A stretch of 64,000 bases of DNA from Paraspadella gotoi (GCA_051294375.1 CM119266.1:23584776-23648775); one strand, 5' to 3'; shown: positions 25,080-39,004, counted from the stretch's first letter. Numbers and translations: made by a program. Notes: generated by a model not told the origin, from the letters alone.

Positions 25080-27650
25080 CGCAACTCAATCGCGCGGGCG
25101 TGGCGGATGGGGTCAATAGTCATTGACCGACCGCCCCCTCGAGGCCGCTGAGCGGTCGGAACCGGGGAACAGCGGCCTGCTGCCATGAGAGGGCGACGGT
25201 CAAGAATCCGAGGTCTGGATCGAGCCAGTGCGTCGTGCGTCGGCGCAGTGTCGACCACAGCTTGACATGTACATACCCCATGTTTCTTGCGTTCTCCGTT
25301 TCAATCTGCGACGCAGGTAAAGGCATCTCCGGCAGAACGTCACAGAGTTTTTGCCAGTAACGCGGCGAGTACTCGGCGCCCACAGGAACGACCCGTGCAA
25401 AGATCTGGGGCCAGCATCCGAGCCCACAGTAAGCATGAGCCAGTGACGAGCCACACAGACAGGCGCTCGACAGGCAGGGACTCGTCATCAGAGCGGGTTG
25501 TGTGGAGCATGGAAGGGATGTAACGGCGTAGGCAGGGAAATACGTGGGGTGACTCATGCAGGAAGGTTACACTCGCCGCGGGATGACCACGAGATGAAGC
25601 AGCACAAGCTGATCAGTTTTAGACGAGTGGGAAATACTGGGGAGGGAACGAAACACAAGTGAAATGGTTGGATAACAGTCGAATTTCTCTCACGAAATGT
25701 CTCTGGTTTAAGATTAGCAGGGCCGTAAGAATGAAGAGAAGACGAAAGATATGATAAGCTACACACATATGGCGGTAGCCTATATCAAGGTTTCCCACTG
25801 CGAAGATAGTATTGCATAAGATCTGGGAGTGACTAAGCGATGGAATTTTTGACGGTCGAACGGATTAATGACTTTGGCGTCGAGTTTAATGAACTCGAAT
25901 GTGGAGATGAATCGAGAGAACAGGGTTAACCGAATCGAGCGAGACAAGTCAAACTAATCGCAGCGAGAAGGTTAAAGAATCGAGAGGACATGTCAATGAA
26001 TCAGACGAGACCAGGTTCAATCCTGAAGCGAGAGAGAGGTAGTTACGCGAAGCGGGTCGACGTCGCAAATTGCAGAGGAAAGGGAATTCGAGAGGCACGT
26101 TATCTTCTCACGGTGTGAGATTCTTGAGGTCCGAGAGTTCACTGAACTTCATGCACTTTGATCCTTGGACAGGCGAGAATGGATCAAATTTGACCGCGTC
26201 TGACTGCCCCGGAGCGTCAGGGTGGTGGGTGATACGAAGACTTTTCGGCTGTCCTGAGAGAATATAATAATATATGCTACGTTATTTTTTTAAAAGCCTC
26301 CAGGCGAAGGAAAGCCCTAAACATGCAGTTAACACTAATAAAAGTTTAATTGATTAACGCGTGTTTTAAAGGTCTTTCTACATCAAACCTTAACATCCAT
26401 TCTCCTCAGAGTGAAACGAAAACTTTCGCCAGCAATAAAGTATACAAAAAAATTTCATCTGCTCTCTCTCTCTCTCGCGTCTCCTTCTTTTCTTGAAGTA
26501 ATGGCACAAGAAGGAAGAAAGGAAGAAAATAAAAGAAGTAAAATGTTCGTGTCAGGGTTTCGCCGGAGATGAGGAAAAGGAATGTTGACCTTTTGAACTC
26601 TGAAGAGGTCGTCTCAAAGGTCGACCTGCCCATCCTACACCTTCACCCGCCCTCCGGCCCCGACCCATCCGCGAATTCGTCACTCTCTCTCGATCTTCTC
26701 TAGACTTTTTTTTTAACTTTTCTATTCCCTTTCTAATTTCTTTTCCGTAATTTACCCAACTCACCTTAACTTTTCCCATTCATCCCCTTCTGCGTATTCT
26801 TTATATATGTTTCTTCAGAATATTTTCGGGCGTCTCTTTTAATTTTTTTTTTTCCAGTGCATCAATACTAAACAACACATTTTCTCATCGTCACTACATA
26901 CTATTCTCATAGACCTTATAGTCGCAGGGAGTTCTTGTTTTCTTAATTTTAATTCTTCATCACGCTCTTTTATACCCTTTTGAAGCACATTCCTTCGAAT
27001 ATTAAGTTCTTTGGTTCATTGCAGTCATTTCTCGATATAGTTCCCACATCTATACTATATAATTCTATGGTTTATTAGAATTTATTTATTCTCTGTTTAT
27101 AACTTCGTTTCTTTCTCGTCTTAATTAAAATTCTAATTCTTCAACATTCTCACCCCCATTCACTCATTCCTTACACCATCGACACCTATACTTTTCTTCT
27201 TCCTTTCCTCTCCTCGTGCCTCCCGCTGACCTTTTGGCGTTCGCTGACCTTCGCCTACATCCGGGCTCTCCTTGGAAGATCGCTTCGAGGAAAGAACGGG
27301 TAAGGTTGATTCTCGAGGGATGTAATATAACTTAGTAGGAAGTTGTTGGAATGTTAGTAGGAATATCAGAGGACATACTAATCTTTTTAAAATAGATTTG
27401 AACTTAAACCTGAACAAAATTTTTTATTAGTTTTTATTTGATAGTCATAGAGTCAGTCTTAATAAGCGGAGTTGTGAGAATCTTAAGAAGATAGGCAATA
27501 CTAGAAACGCAAAAATAAAAAAAAACGTTATCAACTGAAAAATGAAGAAGACTTAAACATTGGACGTTGTAGCAAATGAGACCAGAGTAGATTTACAAAT
27601 TAGTCATTGAAGAAAGACTAGTGGCTGAGCAAAAGAAAAAATCAGGAGAA
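25080..27650. repeat. Error-rich direct copy of 13.8-16.1 kb
   Basis: This follows the 13.8-16.1 kb segment in order and orientation but with an inserted or changed base every several positions, for example in the 21-bp minisatellite (25905-26060). It begins near a GA tract (24960-25070) and ends shortly before a 25-N gap (27787-27811). About 25.15-25.45 kb corresponds to the region hidden by N at 13963-14132. A 145-codon minus-strand frame (25120-25557) falls in this noisy part and is unreliable. Confidence 0.8.
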
Positions 27651-29161
27651 GTGCTGCTCTCGTGCTCTATGGATACCGGCCATGCATCGAGGGATCCAAG
27701 CCATGAGTGAATCACGAAAGATACATACGTGGGAGTAGCCTCTCATGATGGATCTACATCTCACATGCTACCTCTCAGGTCATCTCNNNNNNNNNNNNNN
27801 NNNNNNNNNNNAAAGAATCTGACGAAGTTAATGTAAAAAGAAAATAACGATGAAGAAAACCGTCAAAAAAATAATTATATAGTGAATACGTGGGATAAGA
27901 AAAACTGAAAAGATGGTCATTGGTGCGAGTGTCGAAAATTAAGAAACATTAAAAATTTAAAAAAAAGAATTAAATTATTTTGTGTCGAACGCGAAAGGAA
28001 TAATAAAATCATTGGAACCGAGAAAGTTAATGCTAAGATCAGTCGATAGAAAAGCGAAAGAACAAATATTTGTAATAACTAAATTGAACAGCTTTTCAAA
28101 CCATTTTTCTTTCAGGACATTTAATGTCTAATATCCCGATCAAAACGTAAACAAGCTTTTGCGACAAACATTCGCGACCCCTCGAGGCCGATTCGCTGAA
28201 TTAGCATTCACAAACGGACCGCGTGATTCGAAAAGGGGTCCTCGCGTTCACGTGACTCGCGAGCGGGTCGTCGCGGTCACGTGATTTTTATGACGCCCGG
28301 CGTCTCTCGCTTCCGAAACTCGTAAACTTTGTATCTCGTTGCGTCGTCCTTTCACGTCCGGTTGTCACTTACATCCGGGATTCAGCCATAAAATGTGGTC
28401 TATCACGTCCGGTTCTTATTCACGTTTCGTTGTCAACCGGGTCAGAAATATGCCGGTGGGAGTCGGTTATATTAAGCCTCCCGATCACATCTATTCTTTT
28501 GTCTTTTGTTTCCCCAAAAACTTTTAATTGTTTTATTGCTTCTTTTATCTATTTATAGCAACGGAAACATTTCCGTTGTTTAAATCAGTTTATATCTTTA
28601 CGACTACTTAGGCTATTGTCATTGTAATTCTCCCCTAAAAGTAGTTAAATGACCCTTGACCCCATCATTCTGGTCTGTATGAATTGACTTTGCATCGTTT
28701 TAACATTATTTTTTTTTTTAAATTTAATGCTTCGTATTTACTTAGATTACATACGGATTAATCGACAAGTTGTTTTTCTTACATCCGGAGTTGACATTTC
28801 GTCGCCTCGCGGAGTGAAGGATTTATTGGCATCGATTTTCTTTCGCTTCTTTCATGTTCCCCCTGAGATTAATTCGCTCTTCCTCGAACCCCTTCACCCG
28901 GAATCTCACGCTTTTTCGTGAACCCTGAGTCTCACGCTTCTTGGTTCACGCGACTCTCACCCCGTTTTTCGTCACCTTCCATCCTTCGTTAAGCCTAATC
29001 TTATCATTTAAGCATTAATACTAAACTTTTGATATACATCTATAGTTACATTCCAAAGATTTAGACACAAGTATCGGTTTTCAACTTACTCTTCTCTCTC
29101 TACTAACCTCCAAATCCCATTTTAAAGCAGATAACTGTCTTCCTCATTTCCTCTCTTTCCT

Positions 29162-29164
<3 letters not shown>

Positions 29165-29207
<43 letters not shown>

Positions 29208-29255
29208 TTCTCTCTCTCTCTCATCGTCTCTCTCTTCTCTCTCTCGTCCTCTCAC
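29165..29255 (+). repeat. (CT)n microsatellite
   Basis: A CT tract in the right arm of repeat B, corresponding to the GA tract at about 19727-19840 in the left arm. Confidence 0.9.
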
Positions 29256-30929
29256 CACCTAATTCTCCCCCTTCTTTTTTCCCTGGGTGGCCTTTATCAA
29301 TTACACCTCCGTTTCGCCCATTCACTCCACTCAACTCGAACTCACTCTCTCAACGCGCACCGCCGAGCTCACTTTTTCAGAGAGAACTTCCCTTGTGAAC
29401 TTTCGCTCTTTCTCCTTCACCTCGCTACCTCATTCCCCCGATAAAACATCAGAAAAAAAAGTGAGAACTAAACCCGTCACGCGCTTCGCCTTTTCGAAAT
29501 TCACAAACTTTGCCTTCACTAATAAACCTTAAATCATTTCGTAACGACTCCCGCCCTACCCCACTTCCCCCCCCTACTTTCCCTCGCCAGCTCTCGTCCT
29601 TCCCGCTCGCATTTCTCCTTTCACCTCCTTCGGGAAATCGGTTTTTCCGTCGACCTTCGACGCGCGGCTACAATAATAAACGACCCGGAGGCCGACGGGA
29701 CGCGCGGGCCGAACCGAGAAATCTACGGCCCGGGGTCGAGGCCGCGTTTAAGCGCGTTGTGGAGTAGGGGGGGTAAGGGATGGAGAGGGAGCGAAGTGAC
29801 AAAAGCAGACTGTGAGGGTAAGTTAGGGTAAGAAAGGATAAGGAACGAAAATAGAGACTGGGCGAGGTCGGGGAGGGATATTAATGAAGGGGTTTGTGGT
29901 AGGGATGACGTGAGAAGCATGATAATGGAAGATGGAATCAAAGTAGAATTTGGTACCATGTACATTGTACATTGTACATTGTACATTGTACATTGTACAT
30001 TGTACAATAAAACTAATATCTGAAACCGTCTGTTAGTGTTAGGCCAAACCCCCGCGTTTCTGAAGGAAGATCTATCTTTAGGCAGTCTCTCTCTCTCTGT
30101 TTCTCTTTCTCTTTCTCTCTCTCTCTCTTCTCTATTCTAGAAAGACCGTGACACGAGGTTACCCTTCCCCATGACGAACAAGGACGTCATTTTATTTCTT
30201 CCTCTCGCATAAAATTACAAGTTTTTTTATCTTTGCAGAAAAAAAAAAGATCGAGATAAAAAAGGAAAAGATGAAGCGTAAAAATAAGAGAGGAAATGAA
30301 AAAGAAAGAGAAGAAAAAGCTCAGGGCGGTATGAAACTAGCGATGGGCACAAATAGGAATCTGAAAAAGGGATGAAATATAAAGTACAGTCGAAGTCGGG
30401 ATAAAGAATAAAAGGGGGGAAAATATGAAAAAAAAAATAATAAAAAAAAAATAAACACGAAGGAAAAATTTTAAAAAATAATAAAAAAAAATAATAAAAA
30501 CTCGCGGCAAAGCGAAAGGGTTTTGAAGCAAAATGAAAACGAAGCGGGAAAAATAAAGATTAAAAAAAAAGGAGTTACAAAGACAAAAAGAGTTTTCTTC
30601 CCTGAGCCAGTTAACCTTGAATTCACCTAGTGTTTGTTCCTAATGAAGGCAGGAGTCTCTCGCGCTTTCTCCCTTTCCTTTTCTCTCTTCTCCTCTTTTT
30701 TTAATTTCCCCTTCCACTAACGGACTTTCTCCTCTTTCAATTTTCATTTCACATCATTTACGCTTTTCCCCTCATTTTCTCGTTTCTCGTTTATCTCTGA
30801 TTGTATTTCTTACTCGTTTCGTTTACTTTCTTTCTCTCTTACTGTTACAGAAAAATAAAATCATCTTTTATTTTTATCTAACTCTCTCTTTCTCTCTTTC
30901 TCTCTTCTTTCTTTTTTTCTTTCTATGTT

Positions 30930-30964
<35 letters not shown>

Positions 30965-30977
30965 ACCTATCTTTCTT

Positions 30978-31059
<82 letters not shown>

Positions 31060-31363
31060 TTTCCTACATCGCTCTATAAACTAGTACATATATAAAAGTG
31101 TGTAATACACCTCCACCCCCACTCGTCTCATATCAGCCAAAATAACCCCACATCGTCCCAACCGCTTTCGTATGTCCGTCATTCGACCCCGCGACGTCGC
31201 CTCTCTCTCATTTGCATTCGACAAGAATTTCCCCCGCGTTTCTTGATCCTCCTGGCACCGCAAACCCCGCACTGACCCTCCGGGCCCTGCAAAGACGCCC
31301 TCGCCGAGCCCCTGAAACTTTGCACTGACCTCACCAACCTAAAGATGGCTCCAATAGAAAAAT

Positions 31364-31495
<132 letters not shown>

Positions 31496-32584
31496 CATAA
31501 CTCAATTCGCCGAATCACGAATCTTTTCTTCCATCTTGGATCCAATTTACGTTCGATTCATCTCCGGATTCGCGACCTACTTTTCTCCGCTGCTCTTTTG
31601 TCTGTCCTCCTCTCTCTCATTTTCCCCTTTCCCTCCTTTTCTCCATTCCCTCTCCTCCCTTTCTCCATCCTTTCCTCTCCCTTTTTTCCTCCCTTCTCTC
31701 TTCTCGTTATCCCCATCTCGGAATTATCAAGGTTTGTCATCTCCATTGTCCGACATTTTCCCTACCGTCCCGCCCTCTCGCGTTTTTCTCCACTCACCAA
31801 ATCCTCACCCCCTCAACCTCAACACCATATATACCCACCTCCTCTTTCCCCTCCTCTCCCGCCGTCCGAAGCGTCGGCGTTTCCCTTCGGACTTCGAGAG
31901 GCGCAGAAGTCGTTTATTTGATTACTGCTCATCATCCACGCCCAGCACCCCCTGCGTGGCACTGACCTTCACACCTCCGCATCGTCGTTGTCGTCGTCAG
32001 TCGTCGTTGTCATCGTCATCATAAAGTCTTCATCGTCATCATCATTAACATCATTATCATCATCGCCATTATAATCATCATCATCATCGCCATTATCATC
32101 ATCATCATCATCANNNNNNNNNNNNNNNNNNNNNNNNNNNNNNNNNNNNNNNNNNNNNNNNNNNNNNNNNNNNNNNNNNNNNNNNNNNNNNNNNNNNNNN
32201 NNNNNNNNNNNNNNNNNNNNNNNNNNNNNNNNNNNNNNNNNNNNNNNNNNNNNNNNNNNNNNNNNNNNNNNNNNNNNNNNNNNNNNNNNNNNNNNNNNNN
32301 NNNNNNNNNNNNNNNNNNNNNNNNNNNNNNNNNNNNNNNNNNNNNNNNNNNNNNNNNNNNNNNNNNNNNNNNNNNNNNNNNNNNNNNNNNNNNNNNNNNN
32401 NNNNNNNNNNNNNNNNNNNNNNNNNNNNNNNNNNNNNNNNNNNNNNNNNNNNNNNNNNNNNNNNNNNNNNNNNNNNNNNNNNNNNNNNNNNNNNNNNNNN
32501 NNNNNNNNNNNNNNNNNNNNNNNNNNNNNNNNNNNNNNNNNNNNNNNNNNNNNNNNNNNNNNNNNNNNNNNNNNNNNNNNNNNN

Positions 32585-33040
32585 GAGAGGAGTTTGTGTG
32601 GGGTATGTGAGCTTAAGTAGGATTGAAAGGAATAATCTGGTGAAAGAGGGAGCGGGGTAAATGTGGTAGAAGAAAATAATAAAATGAATAATGCCTAGAA
32701 TAATCCCATTAATATGATAATCATAAATGATATAATGATATAATAAATGAAAAAAAAGTGAAGATGTAGGGACAATGGACAAAGTAAAATGAGATAAATG
32801 ATATATATATTTATATGATTGAGCAATTTTCCTCTAACATGATTAGATAAGCGAAAAGGATATTAAAGTTTAAAAAAGATCATACAATATTTATACATAA
32901 ATAATAAACTCTCTCGCTTTTCAATTCTAGTAATATACATAACAAAAAGAAATAACTGCGTCGAGAATCAACGATAAATCATCGACTTTTCTTCTTCTTT
33001 TCTTTCGCCGTCGAAGCAGAAGAGAAACACATTAACATCG
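32585..33040. other. AT-rich intergenic stretch after the 471-N gap
   Basis: Unique AT-rich DNA with short ATGATA-type runs. No gene was seen. Confidence 0.6.
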
Positions 33041-33049
33041 CTGAGTTCT

Positions 33050-33335
33050 CAAGTCTTCAGTCTGCAGCCTTCCTCAGTCTTCAGTCTCCAGTCTTCCAAA
33101 GTCTTCAGTCTCCAGTCTTCTACAGTCGTCAGTCTTCCACAGTCTTCAGTCTCCAGTCTTCCACAGTCTTCAGTCTCCAGTCTTCTACAGTCGTCAGTCT
33201 TCGACAGTCTTCAGTCTCCAGTCTTCCACAGTCTTCAGTCTCCAGTCTTCCACAGTCTTCAGTCTCCAGTCTTCCACAGTCTTCCACAGTCTTCAGTCTC
33301 CTGTCTTCCACAGTCTTCCACCGTCTTCAGTCCAC
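33050..33335 (+). repeat. About 24-bp minisatellite (ACAGTCTTCAGTCTCCAGTC core)
   Basis: Roughly a dozen tandem units built from the sub-motifs AGTCTTCAGTC, TCCAGTCTTCC and ACAGTC, about 24-26 bp per unit with shorter variants (TACAGTCGTCAGTC). On the minus strand the array stays open and reads as repeated ETEDCGRL-like peptides, but there is no gene context, so coding is not claimed. Confidence 0.9.
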
Positions 33336-33479
33336 AGTCCATAACCCACACACCACAGCTTTTTCTCAACCCACACTTTCATTATCAATCGATCTTCTAC
33401 GTCCTGTTCGATTTCTATATTCCTTTTCAACTCCGGATGTACAACGAAACGTTTTCACAACACGAATCTCTAAATCCTT

Positions 33480-34640
33480 AGCAATGGCCCAGCTTATCAA
33501 TCCCAAACGACACGGAGTCCCACCTTTCTTTTATGTTAGTTCCCTTCTTTTTCCTTTCTTTTTTATCTTTCTTTACTTTCTCATCTTTTTTCCCCTCTTT
33601 CTTAGCCCACAAGCTTCCTTCTATTTTCCATATACCATCAACGTTCTAATCTTTCCTCTTCCTCTTCTTCCTCCTCTTCCTCCCCTCTTCTCCGACCGAC
33701 AACCTCCAACATTTCTCCGCCCGGTTTGTAGCCAAGTGCTCGTTTCCGATTTGCAAATGGCGCGATGGATGTGTTTTTTAATTGACCAATGGCCCCGAGA
33801 TGAGCCCATAAATATGGATTCAACCCTTTGATGAGGTCTCAACGCCTTTTCTAAGGGGGAGGCCACGGCNNNNNNNNNNNNNNNNNNNNNNNNNNNNNNN
33901 NNNNNNNNNNNNNNNNNNNNNNNNNNNNNNGAGAGAGAGAGAGAGAGAGAGAGCGAGCTCTAATCAGTAGCGGGTCGTCGTTGGATAAGTTGGCTTTTCT
34001 TTTTCGTTCGCTAAAAACGCTTAAGGGAAGTTGTTTTTAAGTAAAGACAACTTACTGAATAATTTCATTAATAGTCTTCTTCGTTGACTAATGTTAGTGA
34101 ATTTAGTAATTCAAAGTAAATTCTTTATAAACTTTAGTTCTTTCAATCTTGATATATTTAAATCTTTTTAACGATTGAATCCTTTTTCAAAGACGATAAA
34201 GTGAACAACAGAAATTTGAAGGAGAAAAAAAAAGTAAAGAAACAAAATTGAAGAAAAACCATCAAGATCATGAAAGGTTTTTTTCTCCTTTTAAAAAAAG
34301 AAAAAAAAGAGCAGTCGACTGATGATGAAAAAAGAAACGAAAATTTTTTTTTTTCGTTTTTCTTTTTCTCTTTTGCGAGAAACAAATGGAAATCCTTCGG
34401 CAGTTGGCAAAAAGCTAAGTTTTCGAGGGGAAGAGAGGTCGGGGGGAAAGAAAAGAGAGGGAGAGCAAAGGAAGGGAGAAAGGGGGAAAATCTTTGGCAA
34501 AGGAGAAAAAAAAGGAGAGAAAGGATTCATAGAAATTTTTTGCGCGTCAAAGCCAGAAAAAAAAACGCATGAAACGCAGTTGGGGAAAATAACAAAAACA
34601 AACAAGAGAGAAAGAAAGAAAAAAAAATGAAAAAAAAAAT
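33480..34640. other. Gene-poor stretch with a 61-N gap
   Basis: Pyrimidine-rich then purine-rich DNA surrounds a gap (33870-33930) followed by a short GA run (33931-33955). The two strands give Phe/Leu- or Lys/Glu-rich frames without domains. No gene was recognised. Confidence 0.55.
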
Positions 34641-34654
34641 GAATCTTTGTTCCT

Positions 34655-34972
<318 letters not shown>

Positions 34973-35559
34973 GTTAACGATTAAACGAACATTTAATTCT
35001 AACCGATAAATTCTTCTTTTTAAAAAAAAATTAATCTAAAAGTCAGAATTCACGTGTTGCTCCTTTCGTTTCTTCAAAAGGTTTAAAAGGGAAGGAATTA
35101 ATCATTTGCTTCCCGATAACTACNNNNNNNNNNNNNNNNNNNNNNNNNNNNNNNNNNNNNNNNNNNNNNNNNNNNNNNNNNNNNNNNNNNNNNNNNNNNN
35201 NNNNNNNNNNNNNNNNNNNNNNNNNNNNNNNNNNNNNNNNNNNNNNNNNNNNNNNNNNNNNNNNNNNNNNNNNNNNNNNNNNNNNNNNNNNNNNNNNNNN
35301 NNNNNNNNNNNNNNNNNNNNNNNNNNNNNNNNNNNNNNNNNNNNNNNNNNNNNNNNNNNNNNNNNNNNNNNNNNNNNNNNNNNNNNNNNNNNNNNNNNNN
35401 NNNNNNNNNNNNNNNNNNNNNNNNNNNNNNNNNNNNNNNNNNNNNNNNNNNNNNNNNNNNNNNNNNNNNNNNNNNNNNNNNNNNNNNNNNNNNNNNNNNN
35501 NNNNNNNNNNNNNNNNNNNNNNNNNNNNNNNNNNNNNNNNNNNNNNNNGAGAGAGAGAG

Positions 35560-36490
35560 AGAGCGGCTGTCCCCCCACCGATGCGAGATTTATAACTTTG
35601 TTAAACGACAATTAGACGATGGGATTCCAACACAGGAAGGCGGTCCCTTGAAAGTAATACTAATCGCTCTGCTTTTCCTTTTTCTATTTTTTCTCACTCT
35701 TTCTTTAACATTGTCTGTCTGCCTGTGTCTATTTTTAAGGCCTACTTGATGTTTTGTTATTCAAACCAAATTAAACAAACTCATCAAACATGAACGTTGA
35801 ACCACAGTTTACCTGGACAAACAGGTTGCCGAAAATAAACTTAATTATTATTGAATACAGTCAGTTAATTTCAATAACCCTGTATCCGTGACGACTTTAG
35901 TGTGACTTCCCCTTAAAATCCCCCGACGCGGAGTTCTCTTTTCCTCTTTGGCCGTTAATCACTGAGTTGTTGCCAAATTCGCTTTGTCGTCCGAACTGAA
36001 GTCGCAAACGAGATTACGACACGAGGATCGAGACTTTGTTTTTGCCCCCTTCATTGTCGTTGTCGTTGTCATTGTTGTTGTTGTCATTGTCATTGTCGTT
36101 GTCGTTGTTGTCGTTGTCGTCGTCGTTGTTGTTGTTGTTGTTGTTGTTGTTTGAATCTTGAAGATTTATGCACTGGCGTCAGTGCGATCTTAATCTTTGT
36201 TTTTCAGAATTGATAATGAGAGGAATCCTAAGTCACAAAAGGCAATAGGACCAGATTTCGATAAAGTTTTAAAATTTCCAAACAAGGACCGTAAAAATAA
36301 ATATATAAGAAAATATTAAAAATATTTGTAATATTAGGATAACAATTTTTTTTTTAAAATAAAATTTAACTCGAGAATTTTTATCAGGTTCGTATTTGTT
36401 CTGGAAACTCTTCTTCTATTCCTTAACTTTGATCGAACACAAGAGCATCTGCCTTTTCTTTTCTTTTCACTCATTCGCCTCTTCTTCGCT
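35560..36490. other. Intergenic stretch with a (GTT/GTC)n tract
   Basis: Unique AT-rich DNA following a 425-N gap (35124-35548). It holds a trinucleotide tract at about 36055-36150 ending in a pure (GTT)n run. No gene was seen. Confidence 0.6.
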
Positions 36491-36506
36491 ATAGAGGCCG
36501 CTAGGG

Positions 36507-36550
36507 TATATAAACCAACATGGCGACGCACGAAGGAGGCAGCCATCTTG
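36507..36550 (+). promoter_or_regulatory. Candidate core promoter: TATA box and GCCATCTTG element
   Basis: TATATAAA at 36507-36514 is followed about 28-35 bases downstream by GCCATCTTG at 36542-36550, where initiation would be expected. GCCATCTTG is the reverse complement of the CAAGATGGC core bound by YY1, which often sits at or just after start sites. No spliced transcript was traced downstream, so this rests on motif spacing alone. Confidence 0.35.
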
Positions 36551-36666
36551 AAATTCTGTTCAACGTGAAAACCGGATCTCATTCAACAAGCATTCCCGAA
36601 CCCCATGCAAGGACGACCCTGGCGGACAAAACGAGGAAGCTCGCCGAGGATTCGAGGCAAAGTTGA
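36520..36666 (+). CDS. Short open frame downstream of the TATA box (48 codons)
   Basis: An ATG in the context ACCAACATGGCG (A at -3, G at +4, a good animal context) begins 48 codons ending at TGA 36664-36666. It starts MATHEGGSHLEILFNVKTGS and shows no known domain. If initiation occurs about 30 bases after the TATA box, this ATG would lie upstream of the transcript, which argues against it. Low confidence. Confidence 0.15.
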   Translation: MATHEGGSHLEILFNVKTGSHSTSIPEPHARTTLADKTRKLAEDSRQS

Positions 36667-37133
36667 GGTTTTCTTCCAATCAGGATTCAGCAAAGGACGG
36701 TCGACCAATCGAGGCAAAAGAAGAGTGACTAGAACGAAACGAATTTGAGTATTTGCTCCAATGAAAGGCAAGAGAGTGTGTTTGGCCAATCGTCATGAAA
36801 GAAAAAATGTAAGGCTCAAAAGGCTGCGGAGGAAGAAGAAAATTTAGTGTTACTTCAATTAGAAAAGGAAGAAAGCGGTTGAAAGGAACTCAGCGAGAGA
36901 AGAAAAAAAAGCAGAAAGAAAAAGAAAAAAAAAACATTGAAATTTTTTTCATTCAGCCTTTCTGGCTCCAAGCTTGGTTGAATTTCTATTAAAACGAATG
37001 CAGTACTTTGTACGATTTAACATAAAATCAATATTGTCTTTTGCTCTTCAACAATTTATAAGAATATTAAATAAAGTTAAATTTAATAAAATGTAAAACT
37101 ACGAAGGTTGAGGATGAGCGCACGTGTAGACGT

Positions 37134-37245
<112 letters not shown>

Positions 37246-37299
37246 TGCGATAAGGAAAAATGGAAGGAGCGAAAGAGGGAATAAAAATCAAATGCGAAG

Positions 37300-38840
37300 G
37301 GATGGAAAACGCGATTTTTCAGATGATACTATCTTAATGAGGAATAATCTCATTTGCATGGGAAAGAAATTCTCTTTGATGCGGGAGACGGAGGGAAATC
37401 GAAGGCGGCGAAGAAAAGCCGAAGCGAAAAAAAAAATGGGATTAAAACTTTTTTCAAAGATTAAGCTATACTTAGAAATAAGAAGAAAATCCCGTTTTTT
37501 AAACAATTTATAGTGAGTTTCGCATATAATTTTTAATACTGGATCGCATTGGATCAGGTTTAAGCAAACAAAAAACAAAAAAACAAGAGAGTTGACCCAA
37601 GTAAAAAAAAAACCAATTAAATTTTAAATTCCCTCAGCTGACCCGAATTCCTCCGACAAAATCAAAGGGTGTGACGAGAGAGAAACGAGCGCGAAGGTCG
37701 CAATAACCCGTCTGCACTAACAAGGCTCGACTCACACACAGACACGCGCGGGCGAAATCGCACCAAGTTCCGAGGTGTAACACTCAGACTCGAGCGCAAA
37801 CGACCGACTCATCACCCACATCCGAGCACGCGAGGGACGGGGGGATGGGAAGGGGGTTAGGGCTAAAAGGAGAGGTGTTGGGTAAGTGAGGGTGAAAACC
37901 GAAGGACGACGCGGCTTTGGGAGAAGTCTTAAGGAAGATGAATTTCTGCGAGATTGAAAATGAAAAATGGCGACGTGAGGCCGGATTCTTTTTGATAGGC
38001 ATCCGGTTTGAGGAGGAGGCGANNNNNNNNNNNNNNNNNNNNNNNNNNNNNNNNNNNNNNNNNNNNNNNNNNNNNNNNNNNNNNNNNNNNNNNNNNNNNN
38101 NNNNNNNNNNNNNNNNNNNNNNNNNNNNNNNNNNNNNNNNNNNNNNNNNNNNNNNNNNNNNNNNNNNNNNNNNNNNNNNNNNNNNNNNNNNNNNNNNNNN
38201 NNNNNNNNNNNNNNNNNNNNNNNNNNNNNNNNNNNNNNNNNNNNNNNNNNNNNNNNNNNNNNNNNNNNNNNNNNNNNNNNNNNNNNNNNNNNNNNNNNNN
38301 NNNNNNNNNNNNNNNNNNNNNNNNNNNNNNNNNNNNNNNNNNNNNNNNNNNNNNNNNNNNNNNNNNNNNNNNNNNNNNNNNNNNNNNNNNNNNNNNNNNN
38401 NNNNNNNNNNNNNNGGTGGGTGATGCTGGATTTCTAAAGTGAGAAAACATTAAAGAAAATGATTAGAAATTGTTAAAGAGAAATTATGAAGCCACTTCAG
38501 AAAGTGAGTTTTTTAAATAGTAGGCCAACATAAAACATTCACCACTCACCAGACTTTTTACTGAATGACTTCTTTTTTAAAACCAAGTTGTGTCACCAAA
38601 AAAGGAAAATACCAGCTAACATTTTCAGACTCATCAACTTACCAATTAACAAATCCAACACGGCGCAGGATAATCCTTCTGCATTCCTTACCCTCACATT
38701 TTCCCCCCAGAGACCCGTTTCCCCAGACTCACCCAATGACTAGCGATGCGGAGAAACGGAGATTCACTTTTCCATTTTCTTCTTCCTCAATTTTTTTTTT
38801 GTTTTCTTCCTTCGTCTTAACACCAAGTTTTAATTAGAAG
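37300..38840. other. Gene-poor stretch with a 392-N gap
   Basis: AT-rich sequence, then a CpG-richer part (37680-37990), then a gap (38023-38414) and AT-rich DNA. No gene was recognised; long frames here run through N. Confidence 0.55.
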
Positions 38841-39004
38841 AAAGGAGAGAGAGAGAGACAGAGACGAAGCGCAGAGACAGAGAAAGAGAGAGAAAATATA
38901 CGGGGAAAAAAAGAGCAACGCGAGGCACTAATTAGGCCCGAAGAAGACAGAGGGCGCGTCGAGCGAAACGAGCGGAGAACGCGGAAGACGTCGCCGAGGA
39001 AGAC

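Noticed and set aside
25120-25557. 145-codon minus-strand frame with varied residues
   Set aside because: It lies in the error-rich copy; no recognisable domain, and the counterpart at 13.9-14.2 kb is hidden by N and cannot confirm it.
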